Assembly (NCBI RefSeq): GCF_001667035.1
Contig: NZ_LZIR01000070.1
Span: 62,001-126,000 of the forward strand
From: Mycobacterium sp. 852002-51057_SCH5723018
GTDB lineage: Bacteria > Actinomycetota > Actinomycetes > Mycobacteriales > Mycobacteriaceae
Direction of reading: 5' to 3'
Length of the DNA stretch: 64,000 bases
A program made the position numbers and the translations under genes. Positions 20,304-28,218 of the stretch are shown here, piece after piece. The notes under the pieces are model-generated. The model searched no databases. It was not told the origin of the DNA and worked only from the letters and a program-made list of their open reading frames with translations. Positions within the stretch are counted from its first letter, which is position 1; each line of letters starts with the position of its first letter.

Positions 20304-20989
20304 GATCGGTGCGGTTGCAGTCGATAGCCGATGCCCCGCACGGTGTGCACGATGCGCGGCCCGTGCGCCTCGAGCTTGCGCCGCAGCCCGCTGACGTGCA
20401 CCTGCACCAGGTTGGGGTCGTAGGCGTCGTAGCCCCAGACCGCGCTCAGGATCTGGTTGGCGCTCACGATCCGGCTGCGCTGCTCGACGAGGAAGTGCAG
20501 CAGCCGCAGCTCGGTGGCGGTCAGGTCCAGCGCGTGTCCGGCGCGGACGGCGACGCCCGCGTCGACGTCGAGCATCAGGTCGCCGACCTGAAGGGCCTGT
20601 GGCAGCCGTCCGCGCCGGCGCAACACCGCACCCACCCGGGACACGAGCTCGGCCAGCTCGAACGGTTTGACGACGTAGTCGTCGGCCCCGCCGTCGAGGC
20701 CGCGCACCCGGTCGGTGAGGCCGTCGCGGGCGGTGATCAGCACGATGCCCGCGTCGCCCCAGTCGCGGATCACGCCGATGAGCTCGAATCCGTCGCGGCC
20801 CGGCAGCATCACGTCGAGCACCACCAGGTCCGGTCGCAGGCCATCGAGCGCCCGTTCCAACCCGTCGCCGTCGCGGCACGCGTCCGCGTGGTATCCGGCG
20901 TCGGCCAGCGCCTCGCTGACCATTTCCCGGATGGTCTCGGAATCCTCGACCACCAGCACCCGCGGCGTGCCGCGCCGGGAATCAGCCAT
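20300..20989 (-). CDS. OmpR-family response regulator (TcrA-like)
   Basis: A 229-residue regulator. The receiver domain (about 8-120) has acidic Glu-Asp (residues 15-16), phospho-acceptor Asp59 in VVLDVMLP, the conserved Thr in LITARD and Lys109 in VVKPFE. A winged-helix DNA-binding domain (about 130-225) includes LTATELRLLHFL and VHVSGLRRKLE. Probable autoregulation: a 17-nt motif at 21039-21055, about 50 bp before the ATG, recurs upstream of the proline-rich genes. It heads the two-gene operon with the kinase. The closest relative I recall is M. tuberculosis TcrA (Rv0602c), which also has a vapBC antitoxin gene nearby, as does this locus. Confidence 0.93.
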   Translation of the reverse strand: MADSRRGTPRVLVVEDSETIREMVSEALADAGYHADACRDGDGLERALDGLRPDLVVLDVMLPGRDGFELIGVIRDWGDAGIVLITARDGLTDRVRGLDGGADDYVVKPFELAELVSRVGAVLRRRGRLPQALQVGDLMLDVDAGVAVRAGHALDLTATELRLLHFLVEQRSRIVSANQILSAVWGYDAYDPNLVQVHVSGLRRKLEAHGPRIVHTVRGIGYRLQPHRS

Positions 20990-21038
20990 GCCTCATTGTT
21001 AGCGCTCCCTGCCGGCGAAACGACCTGGGAAGCGGCTT

Positions 21039-21055
21039 TCTTCAGGTTCGCTTCA
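21039..21055 (-). promoter_or_regulatory. Operator-like site upstream of the response-regulator gene
   Basis: On the minus strand this reads TGAAGCGAACCTGAAGA, identical over 17 nt and in the same coding-strand orientation as the site at 17948-17964 before the proline-rich operon. Two TGAAG blocks repeat at 11-bp spacing. It lies 50-66 bp upstream of the regulator ATG at 20989. Confidence 0.6.
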
Positions 21056-21060
21056 AGTTC

Positions 21061-21240
21061 GCACGAGCCGCACGGTCCGGGCGGTCGCTGCAGGAATACC
21101 TGCGCGGCCTGCCCGTGGAGACAGCCGATAAGCCGACCGTCCGCGCCGTCGTCGCCCGTGCCCGCGCCCGGGTGGACGCGACGGGAGCGCGCCTCGATGC
21201 GGCCGCCATCCTCGCCGCCAAGGACGCCGATCGTCGGTGA
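21061..21240 (+). pseudogene. 5'-truncated VapB-like antitoxin remnant
   Basis: The frame ending in TGA at 21240 reads ARAARSGRSLQEYLRGLP, then RAVVARARARVDATGARLD and ends ILAAKDADRR. This is the pattern of the C-terminal three-quarters of FitA/VapB-type antitoxins. No start codon and no N-terminal ribbon strand are present: upstream the frame runs into the response-regulator promoter, and no toxin gene follows (the transporter gene is next, in reverse). The remnant probably marks loss of a vapBC pair beside the two-component system, comparable with vapBC27 next to tcrA in M. tuberculosis (from memory). Confidence 0.6.
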
Positions 21241-21255
21241 CCGGCCGGGTTGCGT

Positions 21256-22629
21256 CTACACCGCCCCGCCGGTGCCGGGCAGCGCGCCCAGGTCGGCGCC
21301 GGGCGTGGTATCTGCCCGGCCTATCCGATCGGCCGACGGTCGCGAACCCAGCAGCGGCCTGCCGGCCACTTCCGGGGCGAAGAACAGAGTGACGGCGCCG
21401 ACCGCCCCGGCGAACATGAGCATGTACGCCGGCACCATCGGGTTGCCGGTGCCGGCGACCAGCGTCTCGGCGATCAGCGGCGTGGTGCCGCCGAAGGCCG
21501 ACACCGCGATGTTGAATCCGATCGACACCGCGCCGTAGCGCACGTTGGTAGGAAACAGCGCGGGCAGGATCACCGGCTCGAGGCTGCTCAAGAACAGCAT
21601 GGGCAGCCCGACGAGCAGCACACCACCGAACTTCGTCGGATACCCCCCGCCGAACCGCATCAACGCAAACGCCGGTAGCGAGACCGCGATGAGCAGCCCG
21701 CAGCCCGTCCACATCAGCGGTTTGACGCCGATGCGGTCCGACAGCATCGCGACGAGGAGCACCCCGACCGTCAGGACGGCCAGCACCGCCAGGACCATCA
21801 CCAGCGCCGCGGTGTCCCCCACGCCCGCGGTCTTCTTCAGGTAGGTCGGCACGTACCCGCTGACCATGTAGCTGGTGTCGGTGACCGCAAGTTCCACACC
21901 CAGGCAGATCAACAGCGGCTTCCACTGGCGCACGACCGTCTGCACGAATTGCTTCCGACCGGAGAGCGGCTGCTGGCGCGCGTGCACCTCCTCGTACTCG
22001 GGCGATTCGTCGATCCGCGACCGCAGGTAAATGGCGATCAGGCCGAGCGGAGCGGCCAGCAGAAACGGGACGCGCCAGCCCCAGGCCAGCATGTCGGCGC
22101 TCGGCAGCGCCGTCTGCAGCCCCGTCACCAGCGTGGCGCCCACCACGAAGCCCGCGAGAGTGCCCACCGGCAGGAATCCGGCCATCATGCCCCGCTTCTG
22201 GTCCGGGGCGTGTTCGGCGATGAAGGTCATCGCGCCCGCGTATTCGCCGCCGGAGGAAAGGCCCTGGCAGACGCGGATGACCGTGAGCAGGATCGGTGCC
22301 CAGACCCCGATGGTGTGGTAGACGGGCAGCACACCGGTCGCGGCGGCGCACACCGCCATCAGCGAGATCGTCACCACCAGCACGGGCTTGCGCCCGATGC
22401 GGTCGCCCAGGGGGCCGAAGATGAACCCCCCGAGCGGTCGCACGACAAACCCCGCCGTCATCGTGCCGAAGGTGGCGATGAGGCTTCCCGTGCCGGAATT
22501 CTCCCCCGGGTAGAACTTCTGCGCGAGGATCGTGGCGACCAGGCTGAAGAGGGTGAAGTCGTACGCCTCCATGAAGTTGCCGATCGCCGTGCCCTCGATC
22601 GATCGACGGGCCGCGCCGGCATCGACCAC
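21256..22629 (-). CDS. MFS transporter, metabolite:H+ symporter (MHS) family
   Basis: A 457-residue, twelve-span major facilitator. The MFS motif A appears as GPLGDRIGRKP after span 2 and a degenerate copy as SDRIGVKPLMW after span 8. SIEGTAIGNFMEAYDFTLFS at the N-terminus is typical of the ProP/KgtP/ShiA branch, which imports compatible solutes, dicarboxylates or aromatic acids with protons. Start GTG at 22629 is chosen because GAAGGGA lies just upstream and the family N-terminus starts here; a longer open frame to 22833 would run into the divergent nitroreductase gene. Substrate cannot be inferred. Divergent neighbour across 133 bp: the F420-type nitroreductase. Confidence 0.88.
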   Translation of the reverse strand: MVDAGAARRSIEGTAIGNFMEAYDFTLFSLVATILAQKFYPGENSGTGSLIATFGTMTAGFVVRPLGGFIFGPLGDRIGRKPVLVVTISLMAVCAAATGVLPVYHTIGVWAPILLTVIRVCQGLSSGGEYAGAMTFIAEHAPDQKRGMMAGFLPVGTLAGFVVGATLVTGLQTALPSADMLAWGWRVPFLLAAPLGLIAIYLRSRIDESPEYEEVHARQQPLSGRKQFVQTVVRQWKPLLICLGVELAVTDTSYMVSGYVPTYLKKTAGVGDTAALVMVLAVLAVLTVGVLLVAMLSDRIGVKPLMWTGCGLLIAVSLPAFALMRFGGGYPTKFGGVLLVGLPMLFLSSLEPVILPALFPTNVRYGAVSIGFNIAVSAFGGTTPLIAETLVAGTGNPMVPAYMLMFAGAVGAVTLFFAPEVAGRPLLGSRPSADRIGRADTTPGADLGALPGTGGAV

Positions 22630-22762
22630 GGTGATCCCTTCCCGCGTCAAACGTTCCCGCCGTGACGCTAACCCGCTTTGCTGCGCATCGAGAGAGTGGC
22701 ATACCCGAAAGTGCGGCCGCCTATGCGGCCGTTGCGACTCCCCGGGCTGGGAGGATGGAAAC

Positions 22763-23266
22763 ATGACCGAACCGCACTCCCCGTCCCTATTTGCCAGGGC
22801 CGGTGGACGGCTACTGCGGTCGCGTCCGCTCATGCGCGCGCCGGTGTGGATCTACAAGGCTCGGGCGGGCGCGCTGTTCGGCTCGCGAATCGTGATGGTC
22901 GAACACATCGGCCGCAAGTCCGGCGCGCCGCGCTATGCCGTGCTGGAGGTCGTTGGTCACCGTACCCCCGACGCCTACGTCGTCGCCTCGGGCTTCGGCC
23001 GAAAAGCCCAGTGGTTCCGCAACATTCAGGCCAACCCGCGCGTCCGCGTCTACGCCGGCAGCCACCCGCCGAGGCCCGCCACCGCGCGCGTCCTCGACCA
23101 AGACGAGACGGACCGAACGCTGGCCGCCTACCGCGCCCGTCATCCCCGGGCGTGGGAGCGGATGCGCCCGGTGCTGGAGGAGACGCTCGGCGCGCCGATC
23201 ACCGATACCGGCACCCCGCTGCCGATGGTCGAGTTCCGGCTGGATCAGGGCCGGCCGCCCGCCTAG
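22763..23266 (+). CDS. Deazaflavin (F420)-dependent nitroreductase family protein
   Basis: A 167-residue single-domain split-barrel protein of the Ddn/F420H2-dependent quinone/nitroreductase family. EHIGRKSGAPRYAVLEVV is the family signature (HxGRKSGxxR), and ASGFGRKAQWFRNIQANP is the cofactor-phosphate and quinone site. Members use F420H2 to reduce quinones or nitro compounds; many are membrane-associated redox or detoxification enzymes. Start ATG at 22763 follows GGGAGGATGG. It stands alone, divergent from the transporter. No lipoprotein signal. Native substrate unknown. Confidence 0.9.
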   Translation: MTEPHSPSLFARAGGRLLRSRPLMRAPVWIYKARAGALFGSRIVMVEHIGRKSGAPRYAVLEVVGHRTPDAYVVASGFGRKAQWFRNIQANPRVRVYAGSHPPRPATARVLDQDETDRTLAAYRARHPRAWERMRPVLEETLGAPITDTGTPLPMVEFRLDQGRPPA

Positions 23267-23404
23267 CCGTCCGGATCTAACCGCCCCCCGCGAGCCGCTG
23301 TGTCAAAGGTGTTCGCGCCCCGCTGGAATGGCGTTTCGAGCCGCAAATCCTCCCCCGGTGCATGCTAAATTCGCCGCGGGAGTTCGTGCGAGTCGGGGGG
23401 GATA

Positions 23405-24256
23405 ATGGATTGCACTAGCTTGTGGAGCTTCGTCAATTCGGCATCGACGTACGCGTCGCTTGCCGGGTTACTTGCGGGGTTTCAGTTTGCCGCACTGTCC
23501 ATACTGCTGGCTAGCGGCAAAGCGCACGACACCGAAACGATTGGTTTATTCTCCGCCGGTTTTCTCACGCTGGGATTAGACAGCTACCTCTTTGCGCAGC
23601 TCAGCGGTTTGCCAAAGCAGATGACTGGTGCACTCTGCCGGCTCGGCTGGGGCCAAGCAGTAACCGCCGGGGGGATGCTCGCGGTCGGCAGCGTGGCGTT
23701 GGTTTGCGGTTTGTGCTGGTTGCTGGCCCTGCGGGAGGCGTTCTCCCCTCAGCAACGCATCTACTTGATGGGCCTTGGGGGCCTCATGGTGGGCGCGATG
23801 GTGTTCGTTGCCATCTTCCGTTTGTGCATCGCGATAATGAGCTATTTGCGTGTCGTCTTGCCGGATGCGCCGGCGGCTGTCGGTCCATCGATAATGACGG
23901 TCGGCCCGCTGCTCGGAGCCATTCTGGGCATTAATACCGTAAAGCGTGTTCGCAGAGCGGGTGTGGTCGATGGTTCCAAGGATGAAAGCCTTGCCCGCTT
24001 ATCGCGTGGCACCTCGTTTGTGGTCGGGTACGCGGTGGTCAGTACCGTTTTCGCTACCGCATTGGCCGCGATTGAAACCATATCGCTTAGCTCCAATTTC
24101 GGGCTTATCGTAAGAGTCGGTGGAACGGTTTTGATAGCGACCCTCTTGCCTGCCTTCGTTATTTATCTCCTTTCGAGCTCTATCGGCAGGGGCACCGGCA
24201 CAACATTCGGCCCGCGTCGCCGACTGGCGTCGCGTCTGCGCGGGCAGCCGACCTAG
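23405..24256 (+). CDS. Hypothetical integral membrane protein
   Basis: A 283-residue protein I do not recognise. Hydrophobicity suggests six or seven membrane spans (about residues 18-37, 45-65, 78-103, 115-142, 150-172, 200-222 and 230-258) with short loops, and a basic C-terminal tail. MDCTSLWSFVNSASTYASLA precedes the first span. Start ATG at 23405 follows a G-rich tract. Its stop overlaps that of the convergent nitrile-hydratase accessory gene. Codon use is less GC-biased than in the core genes, compatible with recent acquisition. No catalytic or transport motif is visible. Confidence 0.65.
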   Translation: MDCTSLWSFVNSASTYASLAGLLAGFQFAALSILLASGKAHDTETIGLFSAGFLTLGLDSYLFAQLSGLPKQMTGALCRLGWGQAVTAGGMLAVGSVALVCGLCWLLALREAFSPQQRIYLMGLGGLMVGAMVFVAIFRLCIAIMSYLRVVLPDAPAAVGPSIMTVGPLLGAILGINTVKRVRRAGVVDGSKDESLARLSRGTSFVVGYAVVSTVFATALAAIETISLSSNFGLIVRVGGTVLIATLLPAFVIYLLSSSIGRGTGTTFGPRRRLASRLRGQPT

Positions 24257-24645
24257 GCTTCGAGCCGAGCGCGGATGATCGCCAGTCGCCGCTGCAGCTC
24301 AGCCTCACCGAGGACGCCGCGGACGACAAGTGAGTGCGCCAACGACACGAGCTGATTCTCGGGGTACGGCAGACCGGCGTAGACGCTGGCAGACAGTTCG
24401 TCCTCCTCGTCGCGACGCTCCTTGAAGTCTGGCACCTTGACGTCGCGGCAGTCGCTGTGGTCCAAGGCATCACACATGCCGTCGAGGCTGGTCTTCCACG
24501 GCGGTACCGGATTTTCGACACCGTACTTTGCGGCCATGCGCGGCCAGACTTGATTACGTTCGACGATGCGCGCCAGCGTCTCGATCGGCCCATCTTGGTT
24601 GGGGTTGAATGCCGTACCCATTGCGGCCTCAGTCACCGATCCCAT
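24253..24645 (-). CDS. Nitrile hydratase-family accessory protein or third subunit
   Basis: A 130-residue protein encoded immediately after the alpha subunit. Its C-terminal half (SVYAGLPYPENQLVSLAHSL onward) is similar in pattern to residues about 95-140 of the beta subunit of the same operon, so it belongs to the nitrile hydratase beta-N-domain group. That group includes the small activators (P14K type) delivering cobalt/oxidised alpha, and separate subunits of thiocyanate hydrolase. Gene order beta-alpha-accessory matches cobalt nitrile hydratase operons. The first ATG overlaps the alpha stop by 17 bp; a GTG directly at the stop or the ATG at 24621 are alternatives. Activator versus structural subunit is undecided. 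Confidence 0.7.
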   Translation of the reverse strand: MGSVTEAAMGTAFNPNQDGPIETLARIVERNQVWPRMAAKYGVENPVPPWKTSLDGMCDALDHSDCRDVKVPDFKERRDEEDELSASVYAGLPYPENQLVSLAHSLVVRGVLGEAELQRRLAIIRARLEA

Positions 24646-25330
24646 GAACGGCCGGGCGGGTGTGGGTGATCACGTTGGTGGTAACACCGGCCTTGGGCAG
24701 CGCCACGCCGATCAGGCAGTCGCGGGTCACGATCTCGGTCAACTGATCCTCAGTCCAGCCCTCGGTACCCTCCGGCCGCATCGGCATCACCATGAAGCGG
24801 TGCTTTTGGTTCGAGTCCTGCACCCGGACCTCAACGTCGTCGGGCAGATACAGTCCGAACTCGGCGAGCACCTGGCGGGGCCAACGCACCATTCGCCGCC
24901 GATAGTTGGGGGTGCGGTACCACTCTGGCGAATTGCCGAGGATGGGCCGTGGGTAGCACGAGCACAGTGCGCAGACGATCACATGGTGCAATTTCGGTGT
25001 GTCCGCGAGGATCTCGAAGGCCGTGAAGTCGCTCGGCGTCCCGAATCCGGTGGGCTCGAGCCAGTCGACGCCGACCTGCTTGCTCGCGGTCATCGGTTCG
25101 GTGAGGGCGAGTTGCTTGAAGTCGGGGTCTAGCCAGGCCCGCGCGACCAGGCGCGCGGCGGGTGTGGGGCCGATCTGCTCGGCGAATTCGGTGAAGTGGC
25201 GATGCTCTTCGGCGGTGAAGATTCCCTTCTCGATGCACAATTCGCGCAGCGCGATCTCGAGCACCTCGAAATCGGTGATCTCGTCCACCATCGGCTTGAC
25301 CGTTCGGTCGTGGTCGTGGTCGTGGGTCAT
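24629..25330 (-). CDS. Nitrile hydratase family alpha subunit (metal-claw subunit)
   Basis: A 233-residue subunit holding the metal centre. The claw motif is VCALCSC at residues 119-125, with Cys120, Cys123, Ser124 and Cys125; in the family the second and third cysteines are oxidised and bind low-spin Co(III) or Fe(III). Classical enzymes have Thr (cobalt) or Ser (iron) where this has Ala121. The N-terminus MTHDHDHDR is a His-Asp repeat that could bind metal. ATG at 25330 follows GAGGAAGG and lies 17 bp after the beta stop; upstream in-frame starts would overlap beta. The reaction is hydration of a nitrile to an amide, or in relatives thiocyanate hydrolysis; substrate not determined. Confidence 0.88.
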   Translation of the reverse strand: MTHDHDHDRTVKPMVDEITDFEVLEIALRELCIEKGIFTAEEHRHFTEFAEQIGPTPAARLVARAWLDPDFKQLALTEPMTASKQVGVDWLEPTGFGTPSDFTAFEILADTPKLHHVIVCALCSCYPRPILGNSPEWYRTPNYRRRMVRWPRQVLAEFGLYLPDDVEVRVQDSNQKHRFMVMPMRPEGTEGWTEDQLTEIVTRDCLIGVALPKAGVTTNVITHTRPAVHGIGD

Positions 25331-25347
25331 GTCCGTGCCTTCCTCGG

Positions 25348-26187
25348 CTAGCTGGCCGCCTCGAGCCAGTGCTCGGGCAACTCCGTCTGCAAGGTGTCGG
25401 TCGACGTCCCGGTGTAGCCGTGCCACAGCTCGGACTGGTTGAACTGAACGACGTAAAACCACTCCGGTTTCGCGTCGGAGCGGTCCCAGGTTTCGTCCTC
25501 CGCGGCCGGGCTCTCATAGGCGATTGTCGCGATCACTCCCGTTGCGCCGCGCGTGTATTCGGGGGTGCGGGTATAGAAGACGACAGGAAGCTCGCGAACC
25601 CTCACCGCTTGGCCGACGGCGAACTTGGGCTCACCGGCCAGGCCGGCATACACCTGAGGGTCGCCCTTGCCGACGGCATGCTGGTGGTGGCGATTACGCC
25701 TTACCTGCGAGCCGTCGCCTTCGAAGTTCGGCTGCGCCTCCGGCTTTCTGCCATCGAGGCCGCCGGCGTAGCGTGCCTTCACCTCGGCCATCCGTTCGGT
25801 CAGCTCGGTGAGACCGATGTGGTGCTTCTCCACCAGGACGCGAGCGACGGCCAACAGCCAGCGACCGTAGTACGGAAGCCCCAGGTATTGCGCCCGCCCC
25901 ACGTCGACGTTGCCGATTCTGCGCCGTTCCTCCGACAGCCAGATGCCCCGCCAGGCGAGCACCTCGCAGATCACGTAGGTCGCTTCTTCCCACTGCTCGT
26001 ACTGCTTGTTCTCGTAGGTCATCGGCGCATCAGGCTCACCGCCGACGTCGTGCACCGGCTTGAGGTACGCGGTCAGGCGGTCATGGTCGATCAGGTCAGG
26101 GGTCGGAGCGTCCGGAAGTTCCGGATACGCCGATTTCAAGCGTGCAACCAGATCAAGCTGCGCTGCGCGCTCGGCGGCGGTGCTCAT
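25348..26187 (-). CDS. Nitrile hydratase family beta subunit
   Basis: A 279-residue partner of the metal subunit. The N-terminal two-thirds are helical (HDVGGEPDAPMTYE, then VICEVLAWRGIW and GLTELTERMAEVKARY). A charged linker about residues 155-175 follows, then an SH3-like barrel with FAVGQAVRVRELP and YTRTPEYTRGATGVI, the segment whose arginines normally hydrogen-bond to the oxidised cysteines of alpha. C-terminal WFYVVQFNQSELWG-like residues (the strand through WHGYTG) close the barrel. ATG at 26187 follows GGGAGC. It is first in the operon. It is longer at the N-terminus than classical beta subunits, consistent with a separate subfamily. Confidence 0.85.
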   Translation of the reverse strand: MSTAAERAAQLDLVARLKSAYPELPDAPTPDLIDHDRLTAYLKPVHDVGGEPDAPMTYENKQYEQWEEATYVICEVLAWRGIWLSEERRRIGNVDVGRAQYLGLPYYGRWLLAVARVLVEKHHIGLTELTERMAEVKARYAGGLDGRKPEAQPNFEGDGSQVRRNRHHQHAVGKGDPQVYAGLAGEPKFAVGQAVRVRELPVVFYTRTPEYTRGATGVIATIAYESPAAEDETWDRSDAKPEWFYVVQFNQSELWHGYTGTSTDTLQTELPEHWLEAAS

Positions 26188-26678
26188 GGATGCTCCCTTC
26201 GTGATGCGGATCTCGCCTCGAGGACGCCCGACTGCAGAACGTATTCAGCAAAATGTCGCTGCTTTGCGACCGCCGTGGCGGGGGCGCTCAGCAACCTCGA
26301 GTAGATCTGCAAGCGCGCGTCGCGGGATTGAATTTGGGGCACCGCCGGCCGAGATGAGCACGCCATTTTCGCCCCCCTCTCTCGGTGTCGCGGCAGTACA
26401 GCCCGTGGTCGGCAGGGCCGAGATGTGCCGAGGACCTCGCACGCCGCATCCGAAGCAGAAAACCAGGGGACACAACGTGTTTGGCGGTATGGCAAATCGG
26501 CGAGCCTGGCTGCGATGCCGCCCCCATCGATCGATGACACCGAACTACCTAACGGCTTGACGCTAGCACTGGCCTAATGGCTAGGCAATACGAATCGAGG
26601 CAGGAACGAGGCGCAAACCGACGATTCACAGTCGCCTTTCAGCAAACTCGGAATCCGTTGCGTCGGCGGTTCGCCGGT
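26188..26678. other. Intergenic region upstream of the nitrile hydratase operon
   Basis: 491 bp between the beta-subunit start and the end of the DoxX-like gene. Short open frames here show no protein-family features and poor mycobacterial codon bias. It should contain the promoter of the nitrile hydratase operon at its left end. I see no tRNA, repeat or clear terminator. Confidence 0.5.
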
Positions 26679-27035
26679 TTAGCTGCGGTCCGGTCCCTTC
26701 ACGGTCATCGCGGCGAAGGTGGCCAGGAACGCCGCGGCCGGAAGGGCGTTGACGATCTTGTCCCGCACCCGGATGTGCGCGCCCACGGCCAGGGCGAAAT
26801 ACAGCGTCAGCATCGCCGTCGTCAGCCTCGCCAACGCGGGAAACCGGTTGACCGATAGCAACCCGACCGCGGCGGCCGCCTTGACCACCGGCAGCGCGGG
26901 CCGAACGCTATCCGGAAGCCCCACGTCATCCAAAGTCTTTTTGATGGGGGCTATTTGGACGCCGCACGCGACGGCGTCGACGGCATGGAAAGCGGCCAGC
27001 GCCGCATAGGTTTTCGGCGAGGTGAGCGCACTCAT
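26679..27035 (-). CDS. DoxX-like small membrane protein
   Basis: A 118-residue protein with four predicted spans (about 9-28, 46-62, 67-86 and 93-112), the DoxX-like family layout. PVVKAAAAVGLL matches the conserved K-x(3-4)-G region in span 2. The family is loosely tied to membrane redox or thiol stress functions but has no settled role. ATG start. It lies 12 bp downstream of the stomatin-like gene in the same direction, so it may be co-transcribed with nfeD and the stomatin gene. Confidence 0.75.
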   Translation of the reverse strand: MSALTSPKTYAALAAFHAVDAVACGVQIAPIKKTLDDVGLPDSVRPALPVVKAAAAVGLLSVNRFPALARLTTAMLTLYFALAVGAHIRVRDKIVNALPAAAFLATFAAMTVKGPDRS

Positions 27036-27047
27036 AGATCAGCAGCC

Positions 27048-28190
27048 CTATTGGGTCAACTCCGGCGGCGCCCCCGGGTGACCATCCACCGGCTGGTGGG
27101 CTATCGCCTCGGCCTTGGCCACCGCCTGGGCAATCGCCGGGTCGGTTTCGGTGGAGAACCAGTCTTTGACTTCTTCGTCATCTTCGGCGGCGTGCCTGGC
27201 AACGTCCTCGACCGGCGAAGGCTGGAACCTGAACACCCCGTCCTCGCCCGGCGCGCCCAGCAGCTTGGTGAATCCCTGCAACGCCGCACTGAAGTCGCTG
27301 GGCACCACCCACACCTTGTTGGCGTCGCCGCGGGCCATCTCCGGCAGCGTCTGCAGGTACTGGTAGGCCAGCATCTCCGGGGTGGGCCGGCCGGCCTTGA
27401 TCGCGGCGAACGTCTTCTCGATGGCCTTGGCCTGCCCCTGCGCCCGCAGGTACGCCGCGGCGCGCTCACCCTGGGCGCGCAGCATCCGTGACTGCCGTTC
27501 GGCCTCGGCGGCCAAGATCGCGGCCTGCTTGGCGCCCTCGGCGGCCAGGATCTGCGCCTGCTTGGCGCCCTCGGCCTGGGTGATCGCGGCCTGCCGGTTC
27601 CCTTCGGCGGTCAAGATCATCGCCCGCTTCTCGCGGTCGGCCTTCATCTGCTTTTCCATCGAGGCCTGGATTGACGGCGGCGGGTCGATGCTGCGCAGCT
27701 CGACCCGGGCGACCCGCAGACCCCAGCGGCCGGTGGCCTCGTCCAAGACGCCACGCAGCTGGCCGTTGATCATGTCGCGAGAGGTCAGCGTCTGTTCCAG
27801 CGTCATCCCGCCGACCACATTGCGCAGCGTGGTCGTGGTGAGCTGCTCGACCCCGACGATGTAGTTGCTGATCTCGTAGACGGCGGCCTGCGGGACGGTG
27901 ACCTGGAAGTAGACCACGGTGTCGATGTTGAGGGTCAGGTTGTCCTCGGTGATCACCGGCTGCGGCGGGAACGACACCACCCGCTCGCGCAGGTCCACGC
28001 GGGCTCGGACGCGGTCGATGAACGGCACCAACAGCGTCAGCTGCCCGCTGACCGTGCGGCTGTAACGACCCAGCCGTTCGATCACCGCCGCCTCGGCCTG
28101 CGGGATCAGCGCGACGGACTTGGCCACCACGATGATCGCGAAGACGATCAGCACGAGCGCTACCACTAACAACGCGACTGCACCTTGCAT
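27048..28190 (-). CDS. Stomatin/SPFH-domain protein (Rv1488 type)
   Basis: A 380-residue band-7 protein. An N-terminal membrane anchor (about 5-27) is followed by an SPFH domain (about 30-190) with ERLGRYSRTVSGQLTLLVPF and the stomatin signature in RVARVELRSIDPP. A long Ala/Glu/Lys coiled coil follows (about 190-260: QAEGAKQAQILAAEGAKQAA). Such proteins oligomerise into membrane rafts and work with NfeD partners. The nfeD gene is immediately upstream with 28 bp between. ATG preceded by GAGGAAC. Very similar in length to the M. tuberculosis protein. Possible role in membrane domain organisation or quality control; not established in mycobacteria. Confidence 0.95.
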   Translation of the reverse strand: MQGAVALLVVALVLIVFAIIVVAKSVALIPQAEAAVIERLGRYSRTVSGQLTLLVPFIDRVRARVDLRERVVSFPPQPVITEDNLTLNIDTVVYFQVTVPQAAVYEISNYIVGVEQLTTTTLRNVVGGMTLEQTLTSRDMINGQLRGVLDEATGRWGLRVARVELRSIDPPPSIQASMEKQMKADREKRAMILTAEGNRQAAITQAEGAKQAQILAAEGAKQAAILAAEAERQSRMLRAQGERAAAYLRAQGQAKAIEKTFAAIKAGRPTPEMLAYQYLQTLPEMARGDANKVWVVPSDFSAALQGFTKLLGAPGEDGVFRFQPSPVEDVARHAAEDDEEVKDWFSTETDPAIAQAVAKAEAIAHQPVDGHPGAPPELTQ

Positions 28191-28218
28191 CACGTTCCTC
28201 CTATTTGTCTGCCAGCGA

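Noticed and set aside
24253..26187. Firm assignment of the operon as thiocyanate hydrolase
   Set aside because: Gene order and a full-length beta fit nitrile hydratase as well or better; motifs do not separate the two.
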